Position numbers and translations under genes: made by a program. Source: Cupriavidus malaysiensis (lineage in GTDB: Bacteria; Pseudomonadota; Gammaproteobacteria; Burkholderiales; Burkholderiaceae). From it: a stretch of DNA of 64,000 bases. The notes beneath the pieces were generated by a model. That model searched no databases. It saw only the letters and a program-made list of their open reading frames with translations, and was not told the DNA's origin. How positions within the stretch are numbered: position 1 is the first letter of the stretch; every line of letters starts with the position of its first letter. Of this stretch, positions 1-8,204 are shown one piece after another. Location of the stretch: NCBI RefSeq assembly GCF_001854325.1, contig NZ_CP017756.1, forward strand, positions 62,001-126,000, in the 5' to 3' direction.

Positions 1-309
1 TTGCAGCGCAGATTCCCGTGGAAACCAGGGCTGCACGAACCCGCTCCCGTTCCCACCTCTCGCATATGCCAGGACCGCCGTGCCTAGCGGCAGCCAGTTC
101 GCCGACACGCGGAGTTCGCGGTACTCGCCGCCCCCATCGGTGTTGAATGCATCGATCATCGCGTCCATGCAGCCCTTCATCGCCTCCACCTCAGCCCACA
201 GTTCACGGGCCCTATCTTCGCTCGCTCTTGCGCGTGCTGCCTGCGTACGGCACGCCGCGCCGAGGACCACACAGGTGACGATCGCTATTCCCAACAACAC
301 CCCCATCAT
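1..309 (-). CDS. Hypothetical membrane-anchored protein, partial (runs off left edge)
   Basis: An open minus-strand frame starts at tandem ATGs (307-309 and 304-306) behind a strong GGAGGT Shine-Dalgarno at 314-319. It stays open for all 103 codons to the window edge, so the C-terminus is missing. The first 20 residues are one hydrophobic segment ending GAAC, either a membrane anchor or a poor lipobox. A charged, probably helical stretch (residues about 21-45) follows. No family was recognised. It lies 61 bp downstream of the 371-1066 gene on the same strand and could be co-transcribed with it. Confidence 0.6.
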   Translation of the reverse strand, partial: MMGVLLGIAIVTCVVLGAACRTQAARARASEDRARELWAEVEAMKGCMDAMIDAFNTDGGGEYRELRVSANWLPLGTAVLAYARGGNGSGFVQPWFPRESALQ

Positions 310-370
310 TCTGACCTCCTCCATAAGTTAGACCCCGCCGCGCTGGACCCGCCGGCGCACCCAATGCCCC

Positions 371-1066
371 TCACGCCTTCGTCGGCTGGGTCCGCGCCCG
401 TCTGCCCTTTGTCGTCGGATGCAACTTGCCCCGCGTCCGGCCGACCCGGGAAATACCCGGCCGCGTTCCCAGTGTCTCCGTTGCATCGACTGGCAAGGCC
501 TCATCGGCAGCCCTGAGTTGTGCCCGGTGCGCCCTCTGCATCTCGGCTCGCCTTGCTACCAAGGCAGGCACGATCAGCGTGACGCGCGCATCCTTGGCCA
601 TCCGGGTCTTCTCCGATATCCCGACAATCAACTTGGCCTTCTGACGAAGGTTGTCGACGACCCGGAGCAGGTTCTCCCGGATTTCCATCATCCGCTGAAT
701 CTCCCGGACCATGGCCTTTACGTCGTCTTCGACTCCACCGAAAGGCCCGAAAGTCTTCACCTGCCGCAGGACGTCCTGACGCTTGAGGCGCTTGTACAGC
801 AACTTGCCACCTTTCGACTTGTACCACTGCACAAACTGCGGGTGGCGACCACTCCCGTCGCCGCGCGATCGTTTGAGGAATCGCACGGACGTTTTGCCGG
901 CCGTCGAGGGTTGCAATAGCTCTAGTGCGTAGACGTGTGACGCCAGCGTACAGTCAAGTTCGTACACTGCCTTGTACACACTCTCCACTGCACTCTGCAC
1001 AAGCAACTGTTCACTGTGCAATGGTGTCGGTGCGTATCGGATGGATCCGAGCAGCCCTTTCGGCAT
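371..1066 (-). CDS. Hypothetical basic plasmid protein
   Basis: This 231-residue protein starts at an ATG preceded by AAGGA 5 nt upstream. It has no signal peptide or membrane segment. The C-terminal quarter is very rich in Arg, Lys and Thr, and the middle (about 115-150) is Lys/Glu/Arg-rich and may form a coiled coil, so nucleic-acid binding is plausible but only inferred. It is divergent from the parM-like gene across a 186-bp intergenic region. A role in the partition locus is possible; no family was recognised. Confidence 0.6.
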   Translation of the reverse strand: MPKGLLGSIRYAPTPLHSEQLLVQSAVESVYKAVYELDCTLASHVYALELLQPSTAGKTSVRFLKRSRGDGSGRHPQFVQWYKSKGGKLLYKRLKRQDVLRQVKTFGPFGGVEDDVKAMVREIQRMMEIRENLLRVVDNLRQKAKLIVGISEKTRMAKDARVTLIVPALVARRAEMQRAHRAQLRAADEALPVDATETLGTRPGISRVGRTRGKLHPTTKGRRARTQPTKA

Positions 1067-1252
1067 GGTTGTCCTTGCTTATTATGATTCCATCATCCTA
1101 CCCATTACCCACGTAAACTGCAAAGCGATACATGCACACTAGCATGTATTCTCTCTTGTCAGTATGCTGTGCCTTGTGTACTGTTCACCGTGACCGGGTG
1201 ACGGTGCCTCTGCTCTGTCACCTTCACTCAATCACCGAGGAATGGGGCGAGA
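1067..1252. promoter_or_regulatory. Divergent intergenic region upstream of parM-like gene, candidate parC/promoter
   Basis: This 186-bp gap separates the minus-strand 231-residue gene from the parM-like gene. It holds a perfect inverted repeat at 1129-1148 (arms TACATGC and GCATGTA, spacer ACACTA). In ParMRC systems the ParR-bound centromere and operator lies just upstream of parM, so this is the natural place for it. No obvious family of tandem 11-bp parC repeats is visible, so the centromere role is inference. Confidence 0.35.
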
Positions 1253-2284
1253 ATGATGCAGCAGACCTACATTGGGATCGACATCGGGCGGTCCTCCACC
1301 AAGCTTGTTGCTGCCTGGGATCACGACGGCAGCATTCAGCGCAAGAACCTGATATTCCCGTCGGCGGTATCTCCGGCCATCGAAATCACCGATGCGACAA
1401 CGGCGCAGCACGCACGCTCGGATATCGTCGCGGTCGGGGAGAGGACTTTCTTCATCGGCAAGACGGCTTTGCTACAGGGGAAAGACGAGATGACCGGTGG
1501 ACTGCGGGACGACTGGGCCGCGCGCCCGGAGCACATGGCCCTTTTCCTCGGGAGCTTGCACAAGCTACGCCTCGGCGGCGTGCCCCGCGTCGACACCGCG
1601 ATCCTGGTGCTGGGATTGCCGGCCAAGCACTACGCTTCCCAGCACAAGCAGTTGGCGAAGCAGTTGTCGGCGCAGGCGCCAGGTTGCACGGTGCGTCTGC
1701 GCCCCCAACCGCTCGGCCCGCTGATGCGCGCCCTCTTCCTCGACGACGGCCGGGAGAACCCCGAGATCGACCCCGACAACGAACGCTGGGCCGTGATCGA
1801 AATCGGTCAGTACACGACGGACTTCGCTTTGCTCGAGCACGGGCAGGTCATCGAAACTGCCTCCGACTCCGGCCCAGGCATGCGCCTGGCCGCCGAGCAG
1901 CTCATTCGCGAGCTGCAGAATCACCGCGGAATCTCGATCGACCTGCCCGAGGCGACCGAGATTCTCGAGAAGAAGGTCGTTCGTCATTTCGGCGAATCGA
2001 TCAACGTCGAGCCGCTCGTGCTCGAAGCTGTGCGGCCGCTTGCCAATGTCGTAGCGCAGAAAGCCGAGCAGTTGTTCGGCCAATCCGTTCGAAAGCTCAA
2101 CGGTATTCTCGTTGCCGGGGGCGGTGCATCACTCATTCAACCCCATCTTGCGGCGCAGTGGCGGCATGCCCGCCTCGTCGAGGATCCCCGATTCGCCGTC
2201 GCGGAGGGATTCTGCCGGTTTGCAATCGCGTACCACCGCAGTCAAGCGGCGGTCAACGTCGGGCAGGGTTCGAAGGTGGCGTGA
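1253..2284 (+). CDS. parM: ParM/StbA-like actin-fold plasmid segregation ATPase
   Basis: The 343-residue protein has the actin/Hsp70 signature motifs of ParM and Alp filament proteins: phosphate-1 loop GIDIGRSS (8-15), phosphate-2 loop IEIGQYTTDF (182-191) and adenosine motif GILVAGGGAS (284-293). Such ATPases polymerise and push sister plasmids apart through a ParR-centromere complex. Two ATGs lie in tandem (1253, 1256). The stop overlaps the next start in TGATG, showing tight coupling to the ParR-like gene. Length fits the family. The exact subfamily (StbA, AlfA or Alp) cannot be settled by eye. Confidence 0.85.
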   Translation: MMQQTYIGIDIGRSSTKLVAAWDHDGSIQRKNLIFPSAVSPAIEITDATTAQHARSDIVAVGERTFFIGKTALLQGKDEMTGGLRDDWAARPEHMALFLGSLHKLRLGGVPRVDTAILVLGLPAKHYASQHKQLAKQLSAQAPGCTVRLRPQPLGPLMRALFLDDGRENPEIDPDNERWAVIEIGQYTTDFALLEHGQVIETASDSGPGMRLAAEQLIRELQNHRGISIDLPEATEILEKKVVRHFGESINVEPLVLEAVRPLANVVAQKAEQLFGQSVRKLNGILVAGGGASLIQPHLAAQWRHARLVEDPRFAVAEGFCRFAIAYHRSQAAVNVGQGSKVA

Positions 2285-2724
2285 TGGCCAATTGGATCCG
2301 AGATACCACGCCTCCCGAGCGCCGTCGGCTCGTGGTCAGCTACAAAACAGGGGATCCGACGGTCGCTGCGCTAGAGCAGTTCATCCTACGGCTGCCTCAC
2401 GGCCAGCAGAACAAGTACCTGCTCGAAGCGCTCAAGCGCGGCGCGTCCGAGTTGCTACAGCAGTCGGTGCCGGCCGTGCCAGCTCAACACCCCCTGCCGA
2501 TTCCTCCAATCTCGCCACCCTCTTCAACTACACCAAGCACTACGGCGTCGGTGCCGGCCCAGGCTTCAGCTAGCGCGCCAGCCCCGCCGACCGTGATCAC
2601 CGACCCGGCGCAAAAGGCGCTGCCACGTCCGATTGGCCAGGTGCCCGGAAGCGCAACGGTCGAGACACGGCAACGTCTCAGCCGGACCGCGAACACCCTC
2701 CTGAACCTCGACGACGAATCTTAA
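2284..2724 (+). CDS. parR: ParR/StbB-like partition adaptor
   Basis: The gene begins at the ATG overlapping the parM-like stop (TGATG) and encodes 146 residues. Residues about 14-55 (strand RLVVSYKT followed by two helices ending LLEALKRGASELL) look like the ribbon-helix-helix DNA-binding fold of ParR/StbB. The rest is a long Pro/Ser/Ala-rich tail, probably disordered, with a C-terminal patch that could contact the actin filament. Position directly behind the ATPase is the usual parM-parR order. A longer in-frame opening upstream of 2284 overlaps parM and is not used. Confidence 0.7.
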   Translation: MANWIRDTTPPERRRLVVSYKTGDPTVAALEQFILRLPHGQQNKYLLEALKRGASELLQQSVPAVPAQHPLPIPPISPPSSTTPSTTASVPAQASASAPAPPTVITDPAQKALPRPIGQVPGSATVETRQRLSRTANTLLNLDDES

Positions 2725-2742
2725 GATTGGACCCAACTCATC

Positions 2743-3750
2743 ATGACACCGGATCCCTTGAAAGCCACCGAAGCCGATGCCGCCCAAGGCGTCGCGGTGC
2801 CAACTTCTGACATGCAACACACGATGGCGAGTGCTGTCATCGGCGACCTGCTCAAGGAGCGCAGGACCGAGCGGCGCTGGCGTCTTGTGCGGCGCGTCGG
2901 CATCGCCTTGGCATTTCTCATGGGCTTGACTCACTACGTGATCTTCTATTCCCGTGTGTATGGGTTCAGCTTCGAGCCGCGGCAGGCGACGGTGGCCGTG
3001 ATCCATATCGAGGGCAGCATCATGCAGACATCGCTCGCGTCAGCTGACAAGATCATTCCGGCGCTCAAGCGCGCCTTCGAAGCCGACCAGGTAAAAGCCG
3101 TGATCCTCGCAATTGATTCGCCGGGCGGCGCGCCGGTCGAGGCCGAGCGGATCACCTACCTCATCGATGACCTGAAGAAGCGCCACAAGAAGCCGGTACA
3201 CGCGGTGATCCAGAACATGGGGGCGAGCGCTGCGTACATGATCGCGCTGCACGCCGACAAGATCTATGCCGGACGCTACAGCATCGTCGGCTCAATCGGC
3301 GCGGTCATGAGCACCTGGGATGTGCACCGCGCCCTCGCACGCTTTGACGTCTACCAGAAGGTCTACGCCAGCGGCCCTCTCAAGGCGATGGCGAACCCCT
3401 TCGTCGAGAGCTCGCCGGCGGCCGAGAAGAAGGCTCAGGACCTGATCGACATCATGGGAGGCCGTTTCCTCGACGAGCTGCGTCGCACGCGCGCCGGCCA
3501 TCTGAAGGACCTGGCCGAGTACGGTACCGGTGAGGTCTGGGACGGTGCAGCCGCGAAGGACCTCGGGCTGGTGGACGAGATAGGGACCGTCGAGAGCGTG
3601 GCCTCCACGTTCGGAGATGTGGATGTGCGGGACTATGGGCCGAAGTCTGCAAGCCTGCGACTCTTCGGCACGTCCGCATCGGAGTGGCTGCAAGACGCGC
3701 TCGTGCGCAGTGCTCAGCAGCTACTCAGCGACCAGCCGGCCGTTCGCTGA
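2743..3750 (+). CDS. S49-family (SppA-like) membrane serine peptidase
   Basis: The 335-residue protein has one transmembrane helix (about 51-69) followed by an S49 peptidase/ClpP-crotonase fold. Visible motifs are the AIDSPGG oxyanion region (123-129), the serine-nucleophile segment NMGASAAYMIA with Ser162, GSIGAV (183-188), and Lys214 in SGPLKAMANPF as the likely catalytic lysine. Only the single-domain (about 36 kDa) form is present. SppA enzymes clip signal peptides and small membrane proteins. It starts 18 bp behind parR and is probably in the same operon, an unusual partner for a partition pair. Confidence 0.85.
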   Translation: MTPDPLKATEADAAQGVAVPTSDMQHTMASAVIGDLLKERRTERRWRLVRRVGIALAFLMGLTHYVIFYSRVYGFSFEPRQATVAVIHIEGSIMQTSLASADKIIPALKRAFEADQVKAVILAIDSPGGAPVEAERITYLIDDLKKRHKKPVHAVIQNMGASAAYMIALHADKIYAGRYSIVGSIGAVMSTWDVHRALARFDVYQKVYASGPLKAMANPFVESSPAAEKKAQDLIDIMGGRFLDELRRTRAGHLKDLAEYGTGEVWDGAAAKDLGLVDEIGTVESVASTFGDVDVRDYGPKSASLRLFGTSASEWLQDALVRSAQQLLSDQPAVR

Positions 3751-3773
3751 TCCATCCAGCCTGGAGATCGACC

Positions 3774-4046
3774 GTGCCCAAGCGTCGATCCTCCCCTATC
3801 CCCTCCCAGTCGCGGGCGCAGGCTCAGCTGCGCCCGCGGTGGGAACGGGCATACCTTCAGCACGTCCTCTGGACTGCCAACGGCAAACAAGCGCTTGGCA
3901 AGGTCGTACTCGTGAATGGGCAACGCAGAAACGGGTACGCCTGGTCCGCCGCCGGTGTTTCCGGCCACTCTTTCGACCTCCGCACGGCCAAGCAGTATGT
4001 TGAAGCCGCCGTCGTCTACGGTGCAAAGCAACTATCGCTGTTCTGA
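3774..4046 (+). CDS. Hypothetical small protein
   Basis: A GTG start at 3774 is chosen because CTGGAG lies 7 nt upstream and the residues before it overlap the peptidase gene. The product has 90 residues: a basic, disordered N-terminus, then a compact part (about 33-90) with the pattern W-x-A-x-G-x-G-H-S-F-D-L-R. It follows the peptidase by 23 bp and probably ends that operon. No family was recognised. Confidence 0.55.
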   Translation: MPKRRSSPIPSQSRAQAQLRPRWERAYLQHVLWTANGKQALGKVVLVNGQRRNGYAWSAAGVSGHSFDLRTAKQYVEAAVVYGAKQLSLF

Positions 4047-4202
4047 AAGGCAAGCGTCCTTAGCGTTGTCATTTCGCGCGCTTCTATTACTTCCCGTGTG
4101 TTTTTTGTTATCGTGTGCTCATGGCAGCCAAGTGGAAATGAATGGGTGTAGACACATTCCTTCTTTTGGCGGCAGTTGTATCTGTCGTTTCTAACGACGA
4201 TC

Positions 4203-4251
4203 CACTGGATTTGCTGGGGAGTAAATCCAGTGCCTCGCTGGGGAGCGAGAT
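4203..4251 (+). promoter_or_regulatory. Two adjacent perfect hairpins with GGGG loops in a 5' leader
   Basis: Two inverted repeats lie back to back upstream of the 4295 gene. The first has arms CACTGGATTT and AAATCCAGTG (4203-4232) and closes further through G-U, C-G and U-A pairs onto a GGGG loop. The second is CTCGCT-GGGG-AGCGAG (4236-4251). Neither is followed by a T-run, so they are not obvious terminators. GGA in hairpin loops is the usual CsrA/RsmA recognition feature, so a translational control leader is possible. Confidence 0.4.
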
Positions 4252-4294
4252 CCTTGAAGAAGCGTTGTCCGAAGTTTCCGCATGAGGTCGCAAT

Positions 4295-4534
4295 ATGTCC
4301 GTCAGTCTCACCATGGGTATGAGTTATCTGCCCCATCCTTCCGTTTCCACGCCCGCTTTTATTGCAGCAGCCGCCACAGCGATCGGTGATAATCCGAAGA
4401 TCGCCATGGATATCGCACTGGCAGCCACGGACCATTTACTCAACCGAGCACCTGTCAGCGACGAGGTCTTGCGCGCCGCCATGGCACTGCTGGTCAGCGA
4501 GGCGACGCAGGCCCGCGACGACGCTGAGGTCTGA
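4295..4534 (+). CDS. Hypothetical small protein
   Basis: An ATG-started frame of 79 residues with GAGG 8 nt upstream. The product is Ala-rich and mostly helical, with no Cys and no membrane segment. It lies 44 bp after the paired hairpins at 4203-4251. An antisense frame overlaps it, and the choice of strand rests mainly on the ribosome-binding site and the short distance to the hairpins. No family was recognised. Confidence 0.45.
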   Translation: MSVSLTMGMSYLPHPSVSTPAFIAAAATAIGDNPKIAMDIALAATDHLLNRAPVSDEVLRAAMALLVSEATQARDDAEV

Positions 4535-4540
4535 TCGCGG

Positions 4541-4705
4541 GTGAACGGCCAGCCCCGTCTGGCCGTGACACCTGCAGACCTGGCGAACGCGAGACGAAGT
4601 TTCGTAGCCAGGTCCCAATTCGCCGTTTCGAACTCTCCTCCCGCGCGTAAGCGCGGCACGACCTCCACAGGTAACGCCAATGTGTGGGGTCTCTGGATCA
4701 GCTAG
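4541..4705 (+). CDS. Possible small protein (54 residues)
   Basis: A GTG-initiated frame begins 6 bp after the previous stop and runs 54 codons to TAG at 4703. GAGGT sits about 10 nt before the GTG. The product is basic and Ser/Ala/Arg-rich. Its tight spacing suggests it could be translated with the 4295 gene, but composition gives little support. Confidence 0.25.
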   Translation: MNGQPRLAVTPADLANARRSFVARSQFAVSNSPPARKRGTTSTGNANVWGLWIS

Positions 4706-4976
4706 ATCCAGACCGGTTGGCCTTGCATATCAATCTGGACTCAAGAACTGCACCATGTATCCGGATAACGCCGCTTCGACCGGTATCTCGCACATCGCCT
4801 TCTCGTAGGTGGTGATTTCCGCGGCAGGCCGGCAGCGCCGGGTGGGCCTTCAATTCTCTAGGTCGCGCTAGCGTAATTTTCCGTAACGGCGATACAACGC
4901 ATTCCGGCTTATCTTAATGAATGCGAAGCGGGTATGATCCGTACTCCTGCGTACATCGATTGAACGGAGTAGAACC
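4706..4976. other. Gene-free stretch upstream of hns
   Basis: No convincing gene is visible. The last 120 bp are locally A+T-rich and should hold the promoter of the H-NS-family gene. A minus-strand fragment around 4735-4830 reads like the end of a protein but has no start codon and follows a stop. Confidence 0.4.
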
Positions 4977-5279
4977 ATGGCGACATATAGGGAGCTGCTG
5001 GCTCAGCGCAATGCACTGGATGAACAGATGGCAGAAGCGCGCCAGGCGGAAGTGGGCGCAGCGATCGGGCAGATCCGCGAATTGATGACGCAGTATGAAC
5101 TGACGGTCGATGACCTCGCGCCTCGGCGCCGCGGTCGACCAAAGGGTGCAGCTGCTGAGAAGTCCACGGTGGCGCCGAAGTACCTCGATCCGAAGACGGG
5201 CGCTACCTGGTCTGGACGAGGTCGGGCGCCTGCTTGGATCGCAGGGAAGAAACGGGACCGTTTTCTCATCGCCGAGTGA
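4977..5279 (+). CDS. H-NS-family nucleoid protein
   Basis: The 100-residue protein has the N-terminal coiled-coil oligomerisation part (about 5-45), a basic hook-like linker RRRGRPKG (about 50-57) and the typical beta-proteobacterial H-NS C-terminal DNA-binding block YLDPKTGATWSGRGRAPAW. H-NS proteins bind A+T-rich DNA and silence transferred genes; plasmid copies limit the fitness cost of carriage. Start ATG has ACGGAG upstream. The gene stands alone and converges on rep. Confidence 0.9.
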   Translation: MATYRELLAQRNALDEQMAEARQAEVGAAIGQIRELMTQYELTVDDLAPRRRGRPKGAAAEKSTVAPKYLDPKTGATWSGRGRAPAWIAGKKRDRFLIAE

Positions 5280-5386
5280 CACAGTTGGCGCAGATGGGCT
5301 GCCGGTTGGGGTAAAGGCGATTCGACGACGGTGCGGGGTGAACACTCGATCGGACCAGCCCGCCTCTGGCGCTGCGTGGAGTGTTC

Positions 5387-6691
5387 CTACACCTGCCCGG
5401 AAAGGATGAATCTCAGCAGATCGTCCGCGCTGGGCTCGCCCCATGTCTCAAGCGCCAACCACTGATAGAACGCTGCCTGTGCGGCCTTGGACGGCTTCTT
5501 GCCTGTAACCACACGCTGGCTCGGCACGGTGCACTGATCGTTGTAGCGCCCGATCGCGGCTGTTTGCTCCTCAGGGTCCAACTCCCCAAAATAGCCCTGC
5601 ACTTCGTTGATCCGCGCCGCCACATACTGGTCTTTCGCTTCCGCGGGCGTTCTCGCGGAAACAGGCCTTGAGACTCGTGGGGCTTCCTCGGGCGGCTCCT
5701 CAGCCTCCCTCCCCTTCGCCCAGTTCTCCGTGACAGCCTTGCGAAAATAGGCGGCGACGTTGTCGACCGCCGGGGCGTTCTTCTTGCCCAGCCTCGCCTT
5801 CGTATACGCCACAGCTTGGCGTACACGCTCGGCTCCAAACGAGCGGACAGCTTTCCGCGCCTCTGACAGCGGCACGCCAAGCTTGACCACGCTCTGGATC
5901 AGCTCGAAATCTTCTTCGTCCGGCTTCTCGGCGGCTTCCTTCCGTGCGATCCGAAATTGCAGTTCCGCAACTGTTCGCCCAACCTTGTGCTCGATCAACT
6001 CGATTGTATGGTCGGAAACCGTATTGATTTCGGCGATACACGGTAGCAGAACCGCCCGCTTGAAGATCTTGTACTCCTTGTACTTCGTTTCCCCTTCCTC
6101 CCTTCCCAGGATGAGGTTACGAAAAACCGTGAGAGGGATCTTTGCAGTGATACCGATCCGCTCGTAACGGACAGTGTTTTCCCAAAGCGCAAGTGCGTGT
6201 GCCCGGCGGAAGAGCTTGGCGATGCGCATGTCGATCATCGCGTACCGCTCAGGATTCAACAGTTCTTCGCAGATCTGTGGGGCAAAGGAGTACGAGAGGA
6301 TCGCCCCTGTGATTTTTGCCCCCGCGACCAGAGTCGAGCCTGTCCAGGTCGCGGTTCCATCGCTGTTCAGTTGATCCCAGTCCACCACGGTACGCATCAG
6401 AGACTTTGCCGTCTCCTTGATATAGCCGGTGTCCTTCGTCGTCAGACTGAGCTCGGCCATCATCTCGGGGATGGATATCTGGAACGTGTTCGCTCCATCA
6501 TTGCGCTCGAGTCGGTGCTCTATCGCATTCTTGATCAGCGAGTTGAACAGCCGGCGCTGTTGCAAGGTTAGAGCGCCGCCGACCGGCGACACGTGGATTG
6601 CCTGAACAGCCTTCTTGAATGGCTCTGGGACCTCGACCTGTTGAAACAGCGCGATCTGGGTATTCTTCGGTGCGGCACTGCCTTTGGCCAT
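5387..6691 (-). CDS. rep: Plasmid replication initiator, Rep_3 superfamily
   Basis: A 434-residue initiator from the ATG at 6691 (a GTG at 6742 would add 17 residues but lies inside an iteron-like sequence). Residues about 20-240 show the RepA/RepB winged-helix pair of Rep_3 proteins, including LTLQQRRLFNSLIKNA, the segment ALALWENTVRYERIG and the second wing around KYKEYKIFKRAVLLPCIAEIN. The C-terminal 190 residues are an extension with a hydrophilic linker. It binds iterons and opens the origin. The iteron field lies directly upstream of its start, so autoregulation is likely. Confidence 0.88.
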   Translation of the reverse strand: MAKGSAAPKNTQIALFQQVEVPEPFKKAVQAIHVSPVGGALTLQQRRLFNSLIKNAIEHRLERNDGANTFQISIPEMMAELSLTTKDTGYIKETAKSLMRTVVDWDQLNSDGTATWTGSTLVAGAKITGAILSYSFAPQICEELLNPERYAMIDMRIAKLFRRAHALALWENTVRYERIGITAKIPLTVFRNLILGREEGETKYKEYKIFKRAVLLPCIAEINTVSDHTIELIEHKVGRTVAELQFRIARKEAAEKPDEEDFELIQSVVKLGVPLSEARKAVRSFGAERVRQAVAYTKARLGKKNAPAVDNVAAYFRKAVTENWAKGREAEEPPEEAPRVSRPVSARTPAEAKDQYVAARINEVQGYFGELDPEEQTAAIGRYNDQCTVPSQRVVTGKKPSKAAQAAFYQWLALETWGEPSADDLLRFILSGQV

Positions 6692-6737
6692 GGTGTCGTC
6701 GGTACGCTCGGATTGGTGAAATCTTAGGGTGATGACG

Positions 6738-7604
6738 TTCACCTATCAAGGGGAACTTCGCACCCAGCTGATACTTGGGTCCTGCTCGTTCTCTATACAA
6801 ATCAGCTATTTAGGGCATCGACTGGATGTGAAGTCAGAGTATCTGAACCCCAAACCTTTTCACCTTCGCCACCCAGAAGCCCCAACAGCGTTCACCTTGT
6901 CGCCACTGCAGCCCGCCGTAGGTGAAGCCATTTGGGTAGCTACAGCGCTGACCACCACATTTTGTTATTTACTAGGCACTTTTCAGCAAGACACATCCCG
7001 GATGGCGTTCGACGCAGATGCGCTCGCCCCAATTCTTTTCACCTTGCGGAGCTCGCGGCCGCGCGTGGCGAAGGCAAGGCCAGGTGCCAATGGTGTTCAG
7101 GCCCCAAAGTCCTTCACCTTTCGATCGCCTCAAATCCGTTCACCTTTGCGTTGGCGGCTTGCCTGTACGTCGGAGCAAGACAATCTTCACCCCAAACTTC
7201 TTCACCTTTGACATCCCCCAAAGGTGTTCACCTTTAGCGAGCCTGCTGGTGCAATCGGGCAGAGAGCTACTCCACAGAGCTCTTCCAGACCTGGAATCCC
7301 ATAGGCCGCACCCCAAAACAATTCACCTTTAAGGCCTAGATCGACGGTCCTCAACGGACTTCACCTATACCCCATATCCACAACCGTGTGGACCCAACGG
7401 TTTACACCAATGCCCCATATCCACAGCCCCCTCGCCCCAACCGTTTTCACCTTGCCCCCAGCGGGTTTCACCTTGGGGCGAGAAACTGCTTTAAAAACAA
7501 TGGGTTATGGATGCTAAAGGTATACTTAAAGGGTTTACAGTGTTAACCAAACACTTAAAGGGGCTAGTGTCCTCTCGGACAGCCCCAATTCCGTTCACCT
7601 ATGC
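6738..7604. repeat. oriV: Replication origin iterons (TTCACCT type)
   Basis: About 13 directly repeated sites with core TTCACCTT, most preceded 4-6 bp earlier by CCCCAA. Approximate core positions: 6740 (TTCACCTAT), 6859, 6890, 7038, 7113, 7139, 7200, 7227, 7321, 7360 (TTCACCTAT), 7444, 7468 and 7594 (TTCACCTAT). A weaker TTTACACC copy is near 7401, and an inverted AGGTGAAG at 6920. The field begins in the rep leader and ends in an A+T-rich segment (about 7490-7570). This is the classic layout of an iteron-controlled origin. Confidence 0.85.
7374..7425 (+). other. Pair of DnaA-box-like sites
   Basis: ATATCCACA occurs at 7374-7382 and 7417-7425, one mismatch from the DnaA box TTATCCACA, each inside the same CCCCATATCCACA context. 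They lie within the iteron field and about 65-115 bp before the A+T-rich stretch where unwinding would be expected. Confidence 0.6.
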
Positions 7605-7768
7605 AGTGAAACTGTCTGAACAGTGGAACGAGGACATAGCAAATGCTTACTTATCAGGCATGCACCTGACGCAAGGGAACCTTGGTTCGCGTTGTCCGGA
7701 TGACGAGTCTTCACGGGGAGGCAAAGGAAGTGCAAAGTGCGTGCCTTTTGCCTAGCCCGTGCGTGACT

Positions 7769-7807
7769 GCCTAGCCAGGTCTCGTTGTTAACGAGATCCT
7801 GCTAGGC
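7769..7807. terminator. Imperfect stem-loop between oriV and par operon
   Basis: Outer arms GCCTAGC and GCTAGGC and inner arms TCTCGTT and AACGAGA close on a GTT loop. It lies just beyond the stop of the minus-strand parA operon (7842) and could end that transcript before it enters the origin. There is no strong T-run, so termination is uncertain. Confidence 0.45.
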
Positions 7808-7841
7808 CATCTTCACAGGTGGTGCTACGGCGCAGCTACGG

Positions 7842-8204
7842 TCACGCACCGTGCTGAGCTGCCAGGGCCCTTACCGCAAGCTCAAAGGTCTCCGCAGACG
7901 ATAGCCCGAGCTTGTCCGCCAGGTCTCGAAAAGTTTCGATCGTCTGTTCGGTGGCCTTGATGTTGAACTGCTTATTGCGGCCGGTAATGTAGGTGCGGCG
8001 CTTTCGTATCGGGGCGGAGTCTGCTGCTGATGTTCGGGCGGGTGCCGTCAGCTTGCTCGGATCCCGGCTCACAAAGCCGTTTTCCTTTGCCGCCGCTGCG
8101 ACAGCAGATCTGTCGGGGCGGTTGCTCCTCTCGCGAGGGGTCTCCTCCTGAAAGTCTTCCAGGACCGCGGCCAGAGGATTGGCCCGTTGGGTGGGAGCGG
8201 TCAT
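7842..8204 (-). CDS. Ribbon-helix-helix partition partner of ParA (ParG-like)
   Basis: A 120-residue protein with a disordered polar N-terminus and a C-terminal ribbon-helix-helix-like module (about 66-115: NKQFNIKATEQTIETFRDLA, then LSSAETFELAVRALAA). This is the size and plan of small centromere-binding proteins such as ParG. Its ATG overlaps the parA stop in ATGA. By family logic it binds the neighbouring A/B boxes, represses the par promoter and stimulates the ATPase. It could also be called a stability determinant; it is not a classic HTH ParB. Confidence 0.7.
   Translation of the reverse strand: MTAPTQRANPLAAVLEDFQEETPRERSNRPDRSAVAAAAKENGFVSRDPSKLTAPARTSAADSAPIRKRRTYITGRNKQFNIKATEQTIETFRDLADKLGLSSAETFELAVRALAAQHGA

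Noticed and set aside
1132..2283. Long open frame in front of the parR-like gene, overlapping parM in another frame
   Set aside because: Arg/Pro/Ala-biased shadow of parM; parR starts at the overlapping ATG at 2284.
4324..4680. 118-codon minus-strand frame opposite the 4295 gene
   Set aside because: No ribosome-binding site, and the plus-strand frame with GAGG and leader hairpins is the better choice.
7507..7755. An 82-codon plus-strand frame inside the origin
   Set aside because: It overlaps the A+T-rich segment and an iteron, has no clear ribosome-binding site and an unlike-protein composition.
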